56,991 nt of DNA from DATBLZ01 sp036555065 (GTDB taxonomy: Bacteria > Pseudomonadota > Gammaproteobacteria > Steroidobacterales > Rariloculaceae), in contig DATBLZ010000002.1 in assembly GCA_036555065.1 (NCBI GenBank), positions 1 to 56,991 on the forward strand, read 5' to 3'. The notes beneath the pieces are model-generated. The model saw nothing but the letters and a program-made list of their open reading frames with translations. It did not search any database and was not told the DNA's origin. Position 1 is the stretch's first letter; each line of letters begins with the position of its first letter. Made by a program: the position numbers and the translations under genes. Of this stretch, positions 26,053 to 33,935 are shown in pieces.

Positions 26053-26736
26053 TCACCGCCGCAAGATCGCCCACCACCGCGCGATGTTGAGGAGGCTCTG
26101 CAGCGCAGCGGCGACGTAGGTCAACGCCGCCGCCGCAAGCAGCGTCCGTGCGCGCGGCAGATCTTCCTCGCGCAGCAAGCCGCGCGCGCGCACGAGCGGC
26201 AGCGCACGCCGAAAGCTTGCGTCGAGCTCCGTCGGCAGCGTCAGCACGTGGACGACGACGCCGGATGCGAGCACGAGCATACCGCCCATGAACGCGAGCA
26301 CGCCGAGCCGGGGCGCGCGCAGCACGGCGGCCGCGAGCGGCGCCGCCAGCATCGCGCCCGCGCCGATTTTCTCGATCGGGCCGACCCAGCGCACGAGGTG
26401 CGTGCGCAAGTGCAGCGCCGCGAAACCGTCGGCGTCTTGGATCGCATGGCCGACCTCGTGCGCGGCAACGGTCAGCGCCGTCAGTGATCGGCCGTGGAAG
26501 TTCGCTTTCGATAAGCGCACGACTTTCTCGATCGGGTCGTAGTGATCGCCTTTCTCGGTGGCTTCCGTGCGCACTTTGGGGAGTGCCACGGCATCGAGCA
26601 ACTCGCGCGCCGCCTCGGCGCCGGTTTTCGAGTAACGGTTGGCAGGATGGTGATAGCGCTGCATGACGCTCTTCACCCAAATGCCGGGACCGACGACGAC
26701 GAGAAAGATCAGCAACACGAGCACGACGAGATGCAT
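26053..26736 (-). CDS. Membrane zinc metallopeptidase (YugP/Zn_peptidase_2 family)
   Basis: 227 aa, the family's usual length, starting at ATG 26736 (MHLVVLVLLIFLVVVGP). One N-terminal helix, then the gluzincin-like HEVGHA motif (H93, E94, H97) with a third ligand expected in the downstream helix, and two further hydrophobic segments (about 125-165). LPTELDASFRRALPLVRARG is the conserved C-terminal region. The family is annotated as neutral zinc metallopeptidases of unknown substrate. Ends convergently with the RND pump gene. Confidence 0.88.
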   Translation of the reverse strand: MHLVVLVLLIFLVVVGPGIWVKSVMQRYHHPANRYSKTGAEAARELLDAVALPKVRTEATEKGDHYDPIEKVVRLSKANFHGRSLTALTVAAHEVGHAIQDADGFAALHLRTHLVRWVGPIEKIGAGAMLAAPLAAAVLRAPRLGVLAFMGGMLVLASGVVVHVLTLPTELDASFRRALPLVRARGLLREEDLPRARTLLAAAALTYVAAALQSLLNIARWWAILRR

Positions 26737-26859
26737 GCCTATAGCATAATGCACGCATGCCGTCGACCGCGCTGCGCAGTTCCGCTGCGGCAACATTTGG
26801 CCCATCGTGCTGATCATTACGCTGACCGCGCCGTGGCTCGCGGCCAGGATTAGATAAGG

Positions 26860-27834
26860 ATGCGGCGCCTCGTCGTATTTATGCTCGCTGTGATTGCCGC
26901 GCTCGTCGCCGCGGGCGCCGTTTACCAGGCCGCATCTGTCGAGCGTGAATCGGCCGAGTTTCCGCCGCCCGGGATGCTAGTGGACATCGGTGGGCGCAAG
27001 CTCCACATCGTCTGTATCGGCGAGGGCGCGCCGACAGTCATTTTCGAGGCCAGCGGTTTCGGCAACTCGTTAAGCTTCGCGGCTGCCCGCACGGAGGTCG
27101 CCGCACAGACTCAAGTCTGCTCCTACGATCGTGCAGGCACGGGGTGGAGCGACCCCGGGCCCGACGTCGTAACGGTCGGCGTGCTCGCCGATGATTTGCA
27201 CGCGCTACTCGAAAACGCCGGCATCACGCCGCCGTACGTCCTCGTTCCGTCCTCGATCGGGGGTCTGACCGTCGAAATGTTCGCGCGCCGGCACGCGGAG
27301 CAAGTGGCGGGCCTCGTATTTCTCGATGCCGCAAACAGCGACTCGCTCGAACGGCGGGCGCCGGACATCGGGCTCATGGTGAGGATGGGCTCGTGCGCGC
27401 TGCCGGTGCTCGCGCAAATCGGCGCTCTGCGGGTCCTCGATCCGTGGGGGCTCGCGCCCGACGCGCAGGCGATGGCGCTCATGTATCGAACGCAACGCTG
27501 GCAGGCGTTCTGTGCTTTCGCGCGCGGCATTCCACAGACCGTCGAGGAATTCCGGGGCGCGCCCGCGCTCGCGGCCGACGTGCCGCTCGTCGTCCTCAGT
27601 CACGAGAAGCCCGACGACTTCTTGCCGAAGCGCCTCGAGGCATGGGCGCCCGACGTCATATCCGACTGGTATCCGTCGCAGCAGCGCTTTTCGGAGCTCT
27701 CGACGCGCGGCAGCTGGCGCATCGTTCCCGGCAGCGATCATCTCATCGCGAGCAGCCAGCCGCACGAGGTTGCGCAGACGATCCTCGAGATGCTCGCGCA
27801 GGCTAGGGCCGCTCGTCCTGGACGCGATTTCTGA
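26860..27834 (+). CDS. Exported or membrane-anchored alpha/beta hydrolase
   Basis: 324 aa. The N-terminal hydrophobic segment (residues 3-21) is a signal peptide or anchor. The core has the oxyanion region EASGFGNSL, SYDRAGTGWSDPGP, a nucleophile elbow VPSSIGGLT (Ser132, with Pro in place of the first Gly of GxSxG) and the catalytic His in GSDHLI (about 292). Substrate unknown. Its last 32 bp overlap, in the opposite direction, the 3' end of the FAH-family gene, a convergent coding overlap. Confidence 0.82.
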   Translation: MRRLVVFMLAVIAALVAAGAVYQAASVERESAEFPPPGMLVDIGGRKLHIVCIGEGAPTVIFEASGFGNSLSFAAARTEVAAQTQVCSYDRAGTGWSDPGPDVVTVGVLADDLHALLENAGITPPYVLVPSSIGGLTVEMFARRHAEQVAGLVFLDAANSDSLERRAPDIGLMVRMGSCALPVLAQIGALRVLDPWGLAPDAQAMALMYRTQRWQAFCAFARGIPQTVEEFRGAPALAADVPLVVLSHEKPDDFLPKRLEAWAPDVISDWYPSQQRFSELSTRGSWRIVPGSDHLIASSQPHEVAQTILEMLAQARAARPGRDF

Positions 27835-28666
27835 GCGTACCGAGCTCCGGAACGCTGACCTCGACGACGTCGCCGGCGCGCAAATATTTCGGCGGATCGA
27901 AACGCGCGCCCGCGCCCGTCGGCGTGCCGGTCGCGATGACGTCTCCCGAGCTCAGCGGCATGAACGTCGATAAGTAGCTGATCAAGTAGTCGAACCCGAA
28001 GATCAGATTCGCGGGCGTGTCGTCCTGACGGAGCTCGCCGTTGACGCGCGTCGTCAAATGCAGCGTCTCGCGATTCCGAATCTCGTCGCGGGTCACGAGC
28101 CACGGGCCGAAGCTCCCGGACGCCGCGAAGTTCTTGCCCTGCGTGACGTTGAACTTCGCGTGCCTGAGCCAGTCGCGCACCGTGCCTTCGTTGAGCAGCG
28201 ACAAACCGGCGACGTGATCCCAGGCCGCATCCGCCGAGATGCGCCGCCCGGGCCTGCCGATCACGAGCGCGATTTCGCCTTCGTAATCGAGCTGCTCGGA
28301 CTCCGGCGGCCGCAGGATCGGCTGCTCGTGGCCGACGAGACTTTCGGGCGTGCGCATGAAGACGCTCGGATAGCGCGACGCATGCGAGTCGTCTCCGTAC
28401 TCTTCGTGCCGCTTGCCGTAGTTCACCCCGATACAAATGATCTTTCCAGGGCGTGGAATCGGCGGCAGATACTCAATGTCGGCGAGTGCGAGGTCAGCAG
28501 TCGTTTTCGCGGCGAGCTCCAGGGCGGAATCGAGCGATCCGCCGCCGAGGAGCGCGGCGAGCGTCGCCGCCTCTCTGCCGAGACGCGCGCCAAGGTCGAT
28601 CACGGCGCCTTCGACGACGGCGCCGTAGCTTTCCTTGCCTCTGTGGCGAAAGCTCAGGAAGCGCAT
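27803..28666 (-). CDS. Fumarylacetoacetate-hydrolase-family enzyme (HpaG/hydratase-like)
   Basis: 287 aa, start ATG 28666 (MRFLSFRHRGKES), overlapping the aldolase gene by 13 nt. The C-terminal FAH domain has the metal-binding region ICIGVNYGKRHEEY, LDYEGEIALVIG (Glu ligands, about 128-137) and GDVIATGTPTGAG. FAH-family enzymes act as isomerase/decarboxylase or hydratase on keto-enol intermediates of meta-cleavage pathways. With the HpaE/HpaF-like genes next door it most likely handles the 2-oxo-hept-enedioate stage of homoprotocatechuate-type degradation; the exact reaction is inferred. Confidence 0.85.
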   Translation of the reverse strand: MRFLSFRHRGKESYGAVVEGAVIDLGARLGREAATLAALLGGGSLDSALELAAKTTADLALADIEYLPPIPRPGKIICIGVNYGKRHEEYGDDSHASRYPSVFMRTPESLVGHEQPILRPPESEQLDYEGEIALVIGRPGRRISADAAWDHVAGLSLLNEGTVRDWLRHAKFNVTQGKNFAASGSFGPWLVTRDEIRNRETLHLTTRVNGELRQDDTPANLIFGFDYLISYLSTFMPLSSGDVIATGTPTGAGARFDPPKYLRAGDVVEVSVPELGTLRNRVQDERP

Positions 28667-29574
28667 GTGAGCGGCGCATCGCCGAGCATGCCGGCACGTT
28701 CGAGCACGCCGTCGAGACGGCGCTCGAGCTCCTCGGTCGCCGGCAGCATCGGCAAGCGGTGCTCGTTGCGCTCGAGCAGGCCGCAGCGCTTCATCATGTA
28801 CTTGATCGGGATGGGATTCGTATCGAAGAACACGGCCTGATTGAGCTCGAGCAACTGATCGTGCAGCCGACGCCCAGTTCCGAGATCGCCGGCTGCAACC
28901 GCATCGCACATCCGCGCGAGCACGCCGGGACGAAGATTGCCGACCGCATTCATGAGTCCGCAAGCGCCGACGGCCATCATCGGAAAGCTGAGCTCTTCGA
29001 GGCCGACGAAGATCTTGAAATCGTCGCCGAGCGCATGCAGGCATTCGGAGACGAAGACGAGGTCGTTGACCGCGTGCTTCATGCCGACGAAGGTCGGCGA
29101 TTTCTCTTTGAGCGCGCGCACGGTATCGAGCGTGACGTTGACGGCCGTGCGGCCCGGGATGTGATAGATCATCCACGGCGTGTCGTAGGGCGCCGTGACC
29201 TCGAGGTAGTAACGCACGAGGCCGCGCTGCGGCGGCTTGATGTAGTACGGCGTGACGATGAGGAGCGCATCGGCGCTGGCTTTGACGGCGTGACGCGTCA
29301 GCGTCTCGGTCTCCGCGAGCGACTGCGAGCCTGTGGCGGCGACGACGGGCACGCGTCCCGCGGCGGTTTCGATTGCGAGCGTCACGAGCCGATTGCGCTC
29401 GTCGAGCGTCAACGTCGAGGGCTCGGCCGTGGTGCCGTTGACGAGGATCCCGTGGGTGCCCTTGGAGATTTGATAGTCGACGAGCTTCGCATAAGCCGCG
29501 TAATCGACTTTGCCGCCTGCAAACGGTGTGATCAGCGGTGGGATCGATCCCCGGAGGCGGGCAAGGTCCGTCAT
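28654..29574 (-). CDS. Dihydrodipicolinate-synthase-family aldolase
   Basis: 306 aa from ATG 29574 (MTDLARLRGSIPPLITPF). TIM-barrel class I aldolase: GTTAEPSTLTLDE at the pyruvate-binding loop (GTTGES in DapA), catalytic Tyr in LIVTPYYIKPP (about 130), Schiff-base Lys in FVGMKHAV (about 165). This family covers DapA, sialic-acid lyase and aromatic hydratase-aldolases. The true dapA role is less likely because the gene lies in a meta-cleavage cluster. It may perform the final retro-aldol step that HpaI performs elsewhere, releasing pyruvate (inference). A start at 29595 is possible but has worse spacing. Confidence 0.82.
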   Translation of the reverse strand: MTDLARLRGSIPPLITPFAGGKVDYAAYAKLVDYQISKGTHGILVNGTTAEPSTLTLDERNRLVTLAIETAAGRVPVVAATGSQSLAETETLTRHAVKASADALLIVTPYYIKPPQRGLVRYYLEVTAPYDTPWMIYHIPGRTAVNVTLDTVRALKEKSPTFVGMKHAVNDLVFVSECLHALGDDFKIFVGLEELSFPMMAVGACGLMNAVGNLRPGVLARMCDAVAAGDLGTGRRLHDQLLELNQAVFFDTNPIPIKYMMKRCGLLERNEHRLPMLPATEELERRLDGVLERAGMLGDAPLTCAS

Positions 29575-29586
29575 CGGCGTTCCAAA

Positions 29587-29616
29587 TTGACACATTTCCG
29601 GACGATCATTTATCGT
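29587..29616 (+). promoter_or_regulatory. Predicted promoter with overlapping operator-like palindrome for the hpa-like cluster
   Basis: TTGACA (29587-29592), an 18-nt spacer and TATCGT (29611-29616) precede the tautomerase gene. The inverted repeat ACGAT-N5-ATCGT (29602-29616) covers the -10 box and sits in the 89-bp divergent gap, so one regulator could control both arms. No regulator gene is seen in the window. By eye only. Confidence 0.4.
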
Positions 29617-29663
29617 TTCACTTTACGCGCGCCCACGCGCCGACTCAATACGAGATCCCCTCC

Positions 29664-30068
29664 TTGCCGCACTTGATCGTCGAGTACTCCGCGAACATCG
29701 AGGCTGAAATCGCGGTAGACGACATGCTCGATAAGCTGCACTCGACGGCGCTTGCGACCGGCATTTTCCCGCTCGGCGGCGTGCGAATCCGCGCCGTGCG
29801 CATCGATAAATATCGGATCGCGGATTGTCATCCCGACAACGCATTCGTGAACATGATGGCACTCGTCGGGCACGGGCGGTCCGTCGACGTGCGCCGCCGC
29901 GCCGGGGAACAACTGTTCACCGCACTCACGACCCACTTGGACGGCATCTTCCGCGCGCGGCCGCTCGCGATCTCGTTCTACATGCACGAGTCGGATCCGG
30001 AGCTCAACTTCAAGAAGAATAACCTCCACGAGTACGTGCGCAAACGAGCGGGCCACGCGGGATCATGA
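29664..30068 (+). CDS. hpaF: 5-carboxymethyl-2-hydroxymuconate delta-isomerase (HpaF-like)
   Basis: 134 aa. The TTG start at 29664 gives MPHLIVEYSANIE; removal of Met exposes Pro1, the catalytic base of the tautomerase superfamily, which fixes this start although the codon is rare. YRIADCHPDNAFVNM, LVGHGRSVDVRRRAGEQLF and SFYMHESDPELNFKKNNLH follow the HpaF/CHMI pattern. It isomerises the diacid formed by HpaE before decarboxylation in the 4-hydroxyphenylacetate route. The last four bases overlap the dehydrogenase start (ATGA). The substrate could be a related ring-cleavage product. Confidence 0.85.
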   Translation: MPHLIVEYSANIEAEIAVDDMLDKLHSTALATGIFPLGGVRIRAVRIDKYRIADCHPDNAFVNMMALVGHGRSVDVRRRAGEQLFTALTTHLDGIFRARPLAISFYMHESDPELNFKKNNLHEYVRKRAGHAGS

Positions 30069-31582
30069 GCGGGCGCGCGCAAGAGAACATCGGCAAGGCG
30101 CGTCAGCACCTCGAGCGCTTCGCAGCGGCGCCGCTCGGGCATTACATCGACGGGGCGCTCCGCCCCGGCGCCTCGGCCGAGACGTTCGAGAACCGCACGC
30201 CGATCGACGACAGCCTTCTCGGCCGAATCAGCGCAGGAAACGCCGCCGACGTCGATGCCGCGGCACGGTCTGCCGAGCGCGCATTCCCGGCATGGCGCGA
30301 CCTTCCCGGCGAGAAGCGGCGCGCGCTCTTGCACAAGATCGCCGACGCCATCGAGGCGCGCGGCGAGGAGATCGCGCTCGTCGAGTCCATGGACACGGGC
30401 CAGCCGATCCGCTTCATGGCGGCTGCGGCGAAACGCAGCGCCGAGAACTTCCGCTTCTTCGCCGATCGCGCACCCGAGGCGCGCAACGGTCTTGCGCTGC
30501 CCGCGGCCGAGCACATGAACTACACGCTACGTCAGCCGCTCGGGCCCGTCGCGGTCATCACGCCGTGGAACACGCCGTTCATGCTCGCGACGTGGAAGAT
30601 CGCGCCCGCGCTCGCGGCCGGCTGCACGGTCGTCCACAAGCCGGCCGAGTGGAGCCCGCTCACGGCGACGCTGCTGGCCGAGATTGCGAGCGCCGCGGGC
30701 CTGCCGCCCGGCGTCCTCAACACCGTGCAGGGCCTCGGCGAGACTGCCGGCAAGGCCGCGACCGAGCACGCCGCCATCAAGGCGGTTGCGTTCGTCGGTG
30801 AGTCGGCGACGGGCAGCCGCATCATGGCGCAAGGCGCACCGACGCTGAAACGCGTGCATTTCGAGCTCGGCGGCAAGAATGCCGTGATCGTATTCGCCGA
30901 TGCCGATTTGGACCGCGCGCTCGATGCCGTCGTGTTCATGATCTTCAGCTTGAACGGCGAGCGCTGCACGTCGTCGAGCCGTCTGCTGCTGCAGCGATCG
31001 ATCTACCAGGAATTCCTCGCGCGCGTCGTCGATCGCGTGCGTCGCATCAAGCTCGGGCACCCGCTCGATCCGACGACCGAGATCGGACCGCTCGTTCATC
31101 CCGAGCACGTCGCGAAAGTGCTCTCGTATTTCGACGTCGCGAAGCGCGAAGGTGTCGCGATAGCCGTAGGCGGTACGCGCGCGACGTCGCTCGGTGGAAA
31201 TTACGTGGCGCCGACCGTACTTGCCGGCGCCGATAGCCGGATGCGCGTTGCCCAAGAGGAAATCTTCGGCCCCGTGCTCACGGTCATTCCGTTCGGCGAC
31301 GAGGCCGAGGCTCTGCGGATCGCGAACGACGTCCAGTACGGCTTGGCCGGGTACCTGTGGACGCACGATGTGGGACGCGCACATCGTATCGCGCAAGGGT
31401 TGGACGTCGGCATGGTGTGGGTGAACTCGGAGAACAACCGCCATCTGCCGGCGCCCTTCGGCGGCATGAAAGCGAGCGGCATCGGCCGCGACGGCGGCGA
31501 TTTCAGCTTCGACTTCTATATGGAGACGAAGAACGTCTGCATTGCGTTGGATACGCACAGCGTTCCGACGCTCGGACGCTAG
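30065..31582 (+). CDS. hpaE: NAD-dependent aldehyde dehydrogenase (HpaE-like semialdehyde dehydrogenase)
   Basis: 505 aa. Full aldehyde-dehydrogenase fold: substrate/NAD site PVAVITPWNTPFMLATWKIAP (about 158-178), Glu general base in FELGGKNAV (about 266), catalytic Cys in NGERCTSSSR (about 301), C-terminal EEIFGPVLTVIPF. Closest in character to 5-carboxymethyl-2-hydroxymuconate semialdehyde dehydrogenases, and its coupling to the HpaF-like and LigB-like genes supports oxidation of the ring-cleavage semialdehyde. Start overlaps the preceding stop. Confidence 0.88.
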   Translation: MSGRAQENIGKARQHLERFAAAPLGHYIDGALRPGASAETFENRTPIDDSLLGRISAGNAADVDAAARSAERAFPAWRDLPGEKRRALLHKIADAIEARGEEIALVESMDTGQPIRFMAAAAKRSAENFRFFADRAPEARNGLALPAAEHMNYTLRQPLGPVAVITPWNTPFMLATWKIAPALAAGCTVVHKPAEWSPLTATLLAEIASAAGLPPGVLNTVQGLGETAGKAATEHAAIKAVAFVGESATGSRIMAQGAPTLKRVHFELGGKNAVIVFADADLDRALDAVVFMIFSLNGERCTSSSRLLLQRSIYQEFLARVVDRVRRIKLGHPLDPTTEIGPLVHPEHVAKVLSYFDVAKREGVAIAVGGTRATSLGGNYVAPTVLAGADSRMRVAQEEIFGPVLTVIPFGDEAEALRIANDVQYGLAGYLWTHDVGRAHRIAQGLDVGMVWVNSENNRHLPAPFGGMKASGIGRDGGDFSFDFYMETKNVCIALDTHSVPTLGR

Positions 31583-31590
31583 CCCGCGCA

Positions 31591-31902
31591 ATGAGCCTGT
31601 ACTACGTGCAAAAGCTGCTATACCAACTCAACCGAGACCCGCACGTTCGCAAGCGATTCTCGGCCGATCGCGACTCGCTGCTGCGCGAGTACGTGCTCGA
31701 CGAAGAGGAGCGCGCGGCGATCGCCGCCGGCGATATCGGGCTCCTCTATGTCATGGGCGTGAACGGCCAGATTCTCATGCACTACTCGGCGTTGCTCGGC
31801 CAAAGCTGGGACGAGTACATCGCCGCGATGCGCCAGGGGGTTGCGGTCCATGGGCCCGTGCGCGGTGGCCTCTACACGCTGCTCGAGGACCGCAAGCGAT
31901 GA
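31591..31902 (+). CDS. LigA-like small subunit of an extradiol dioxygenase
   Basis: 103 aa all-helical protein: MSLYYVQKLLYQLNRDPHVRKRF, then YVLDEEERAAIAAGDIGLLYVMGVNGQILMH-type sequence, the hallmark of protocatechuate 4,5-dioxygenase alpha subunits (LigA), which cap the active site of the catalytic subunit. The stop overlaps the next ATG (ATGA), so subunits are co-translated. The aromatic substrate cannot be read directly. Confidence 0.88.
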   Translation: MSLYYVQKLLYQLNRDPHVRKRFSADRDSLLREYVLDEEERAAIAAGDIGLLYVMGVNGQILMHYSALLGQSWDEYIAAMRQGVAVHGPVRGGLYTLLEDRKR

Positions 31903-32720
31903 GCCTCGTGTTCGCAGGAGTCTGCAGTCATGCGCCCGGGATCACGGGGCGCGCGAGCCGCGCCGATCCTGCGGTCCGCGACACGTTCTATGCGAAGCTC
32001 GGCGAGCTCCGCGGACGCCTCGAAGCGACGCGCCCCGACGCGCTCATCGTCATTGCGGCCGAGCACTTCGCCAATTTCTTCATGAACAACATGCCGGCTT
32101 ATTGCATGGGCATGGCCGACGCGTATGAAGGGCCGATCGAGGATGAAGAGTGGCTCGCGATCAAACGCACGCGCGTGCCCGGCAATGCGGATCTGTCGCG
32201 GCGCATCGTGCGCACGATGCTCGAGGACATCGACCTCGCTTATGCCGAGGAGTGGAAGTTCGACCACGGCATCATGGTGCCCTTGCATTTCTTGACGCCG
32301 AACTACGACTTACCGGTGATCCCCGTGAACATCAACTGCCAGGGCCCGCCGCTGACGCCGTTGAGCCGCGCGTACGAATTCGGCCGCGCGCTCAGGCGTG
32401 CATGCGATGCACAGCCCGAGCGCATCGGCATCGTCGGCACGGGCGGCATTTCACACTGGCCGGCGACGCCCAACTCCGGCGTCATCAATGAAGCGTGGGA
32501 TCGCGCGTTTCTCGACAAATTCGTCGCGAACCGCCGCGCCGAGCTCATCGCTTACACCGACGAAGAGACGTTTCGCGATGCCGGGCAAGGCGGGTTCGAG
32601 ATTCGCACTTTCCTCGCCGTCGCCGGAGCGACGGAAGGCGCCAAGGGCGAGGTGCTGTTCTACGCCCCGATCCCTGCCTTCGCCGTCGGCTGCACCGTCG
32701 CGCAAATGACAGTGCAATAG
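31899..32720 (+). CDS. LigB-like catalytic subunit, class III extradiol ring-cleavage dioxygenase
   Basis: 273 aa. Non-haem Fe(II) ligand and acid/base residues are in place: His in GVCSHAPGITGR (about 10), IVIAAEHFANFF (His about 52), FDHGIMVPLHF (about 122) and Glu in GVINEAWDRAF (about 198), with GTGGISHWP before it. It would open a catecholic ring next to the hydroxyls. With the HpaE/HpaF homologues downstream in the pathway, homoprotocatechuate is the simplest substrate guess, but protocatechuate- or gallate-like substrates are possible. Confidence 0.88.
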   Translation: MSLVFAGVCSHAPGITGRASRADPAVRDTFYAKLGELRGRLEATRPDALIVIAAEHFANFFMNNMPAYCMGMADAYEGPIEDEEWLAIKRTRVPGNADLSRRIVRTMLEDIDLAYAEEWKFDHGIMVPLHFLTPNYDLPVIPVNINCQGPPLTPLSRAYEFGRALRRACDAQPERIGIVGTGGISHWPATPNSGVINEAWDRAFLDKFVANRRAELIAYTDEETFRDAGQGGFEIRTFLAVAGATEGAKGEVLFYAPIPAFAVGCTVAQMTVQ

Positions 32721-32727
32721 GCTCGCC

Positions 32728-33933
32728 TTGACGCCACACGCGCACGACGCTGCCGCTTCCGGTAAGGCCACGTTTTCGATGCTGATCCCTTTCTTGGGCG
32801 CGATCAGCGCGATCGGGCCGTTGTCGAACGATCTCTACGTACCCTCGCTCGCGCTCGTGTCGAGGGGCTTGAGCATCGACGGCGGGGCCGCGCAGCTGAC
32901 GATGAGCTCGCTCTTGATCGGTTACGCGCTCGGGTGCCTGCTGTACGGTCCGCTTTCGGATCGCTACGGGCGCAAGCCCATTCTCTGCCTCGGCCTCGCG
33001 CTCTATACGACCGCGGCCATGCTCGCCGCGCTGTCGACCGACCTCGCGCAGCTCGTCGCCGCCCGCGCATTGCAAGGTTTCGGCGCGGCCTCGGGAATGG
33101 TGCTCTCGCGCGCAATCATTCTCGATCGCTGGACCGGCGAGGAAGCGTCGCGCGCCATTTCCTGGGTCTCGATCTTCACGTTCGCGACGCCCGTCATCGC
33201 GCCGGTCATCGGCGGATACGTAGCAACCTTCGGCTACTGGCCGGCCGTTTTTTGGTTGCAGGCAAGCGCGGGCGCTGCGTTTCTGCTCGTCACGCTTGCG
33301 ATGCGCGGGCGCGCGCAGGGGAGCGTCACGACCGTTCTTGCGAGCCTGCGCGCGTACGGCGCTATAGTGACCGATGGGCAAGCTCTAGGTTACATGCTGT
33401 GCACGGGACTCGCGTTCATCGGCATCGTCGCGTTCGTGAGCAACTCCTCGTTCGTCTTCACCGAGCGGTTCGGCCTTGCACCGCATCAGTACGGCTACTC
33501 GTTCTCATTCGTCATGCTCGGCGCCTCGCTCGGCGCCTATGCGAACAGCCGCCTCGTCACGCGGTTCGGAATCTCGCGGCTGATCGGGATAGGCACGACT
33601 CTGCTCGCGCTCGGCGGGGCGCTCGCGCTCGCTACGGTCGGTTTCGGGCTCGCGACGTTGCTCGTGTCGTGCCTCATTTACGTTTTCGGCGTCGGCTTCG
33701 TGTTCGCGAATGCCGTCGCGCGCACGATGAGCCGGTTTCCGCAGAGTCGCGGCGCCGCGTCGGCGCTGTTCGGCGTGAATCAGTTTTTGATCGGCGGAGT
33801 CGTTGCCGCGCTCCTGAGTCTCGTGAGCGAAGCGTCTGCCGTGCCGCTCGCGGCGACGATGGCGTTCGCGGGACTCGGCTGCGCGCTCGTGTGGTGGGCG
33901 TGGCTCGGCCGAGTTCCCGTAGTCCGCGGCTGA
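32728..33933 (+). CDS. MFS transporter, Bcr/CflA-type drug or solute exporter
   Basis: 401 aa with about 12 transmembrane helices, from a TTG start 7 nt after the dioxygenase stop (first ATG at 32779 would cut into TM1). SNDLYVPSLALVSRGL in the first loop (the D-x-Y-LP-type motif of Bcr/CflA proteins) and LYGPLSDRYGRKPILCLGL (MFS motif A) identify the family. Clustered with aromatic-ring genes, it may move an aromatic substrate or relieve intermediates; it could equally be an unrelated multidrug carrier. Confidence 0.85.
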   Translation: MTPHAHDAAASGKATFSMLIPFLGAISAIGPLSNDLYVPSLALVSRGLSIDGGAAQLTMSSLLIGYALGCLLYGPLSDRYGRKPILCLGLALYTTAAMLAALSTDLAQLVAARALQGFGAASGMVLSRAIILDRWTGEEASRAISWVSIFTFATPVIAPVIGGYVATFGYWPAVFWLQASAGAAFLLVTLAMRGRAQGSVTTVLASLRAYGAIVTDGQALGYMLCTGLAFIGIVAFVSNSSFVFTERFGLAPHQYGYSFSFVMLGASLGAYANSRLVTRFGISRLIGIGTTLLALGGALALATVGFGLATLLVSCLIYVFGVGFVFANAVARTMSRFPQSRGAASALFGVNQFLIGGVVAALLSLVSEASAVPLAATMAFAGLGCALVWWAWLGRVPVVRG

Positions 33934-33935
33934 GC

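Noticed and set aside
29538..29663. Longer N-terminus for the HpaF-like isomerase
   Set aside because: Tautomerase-type chemistry needs Pro at position 2, which only the TTG start at 29664 provides.
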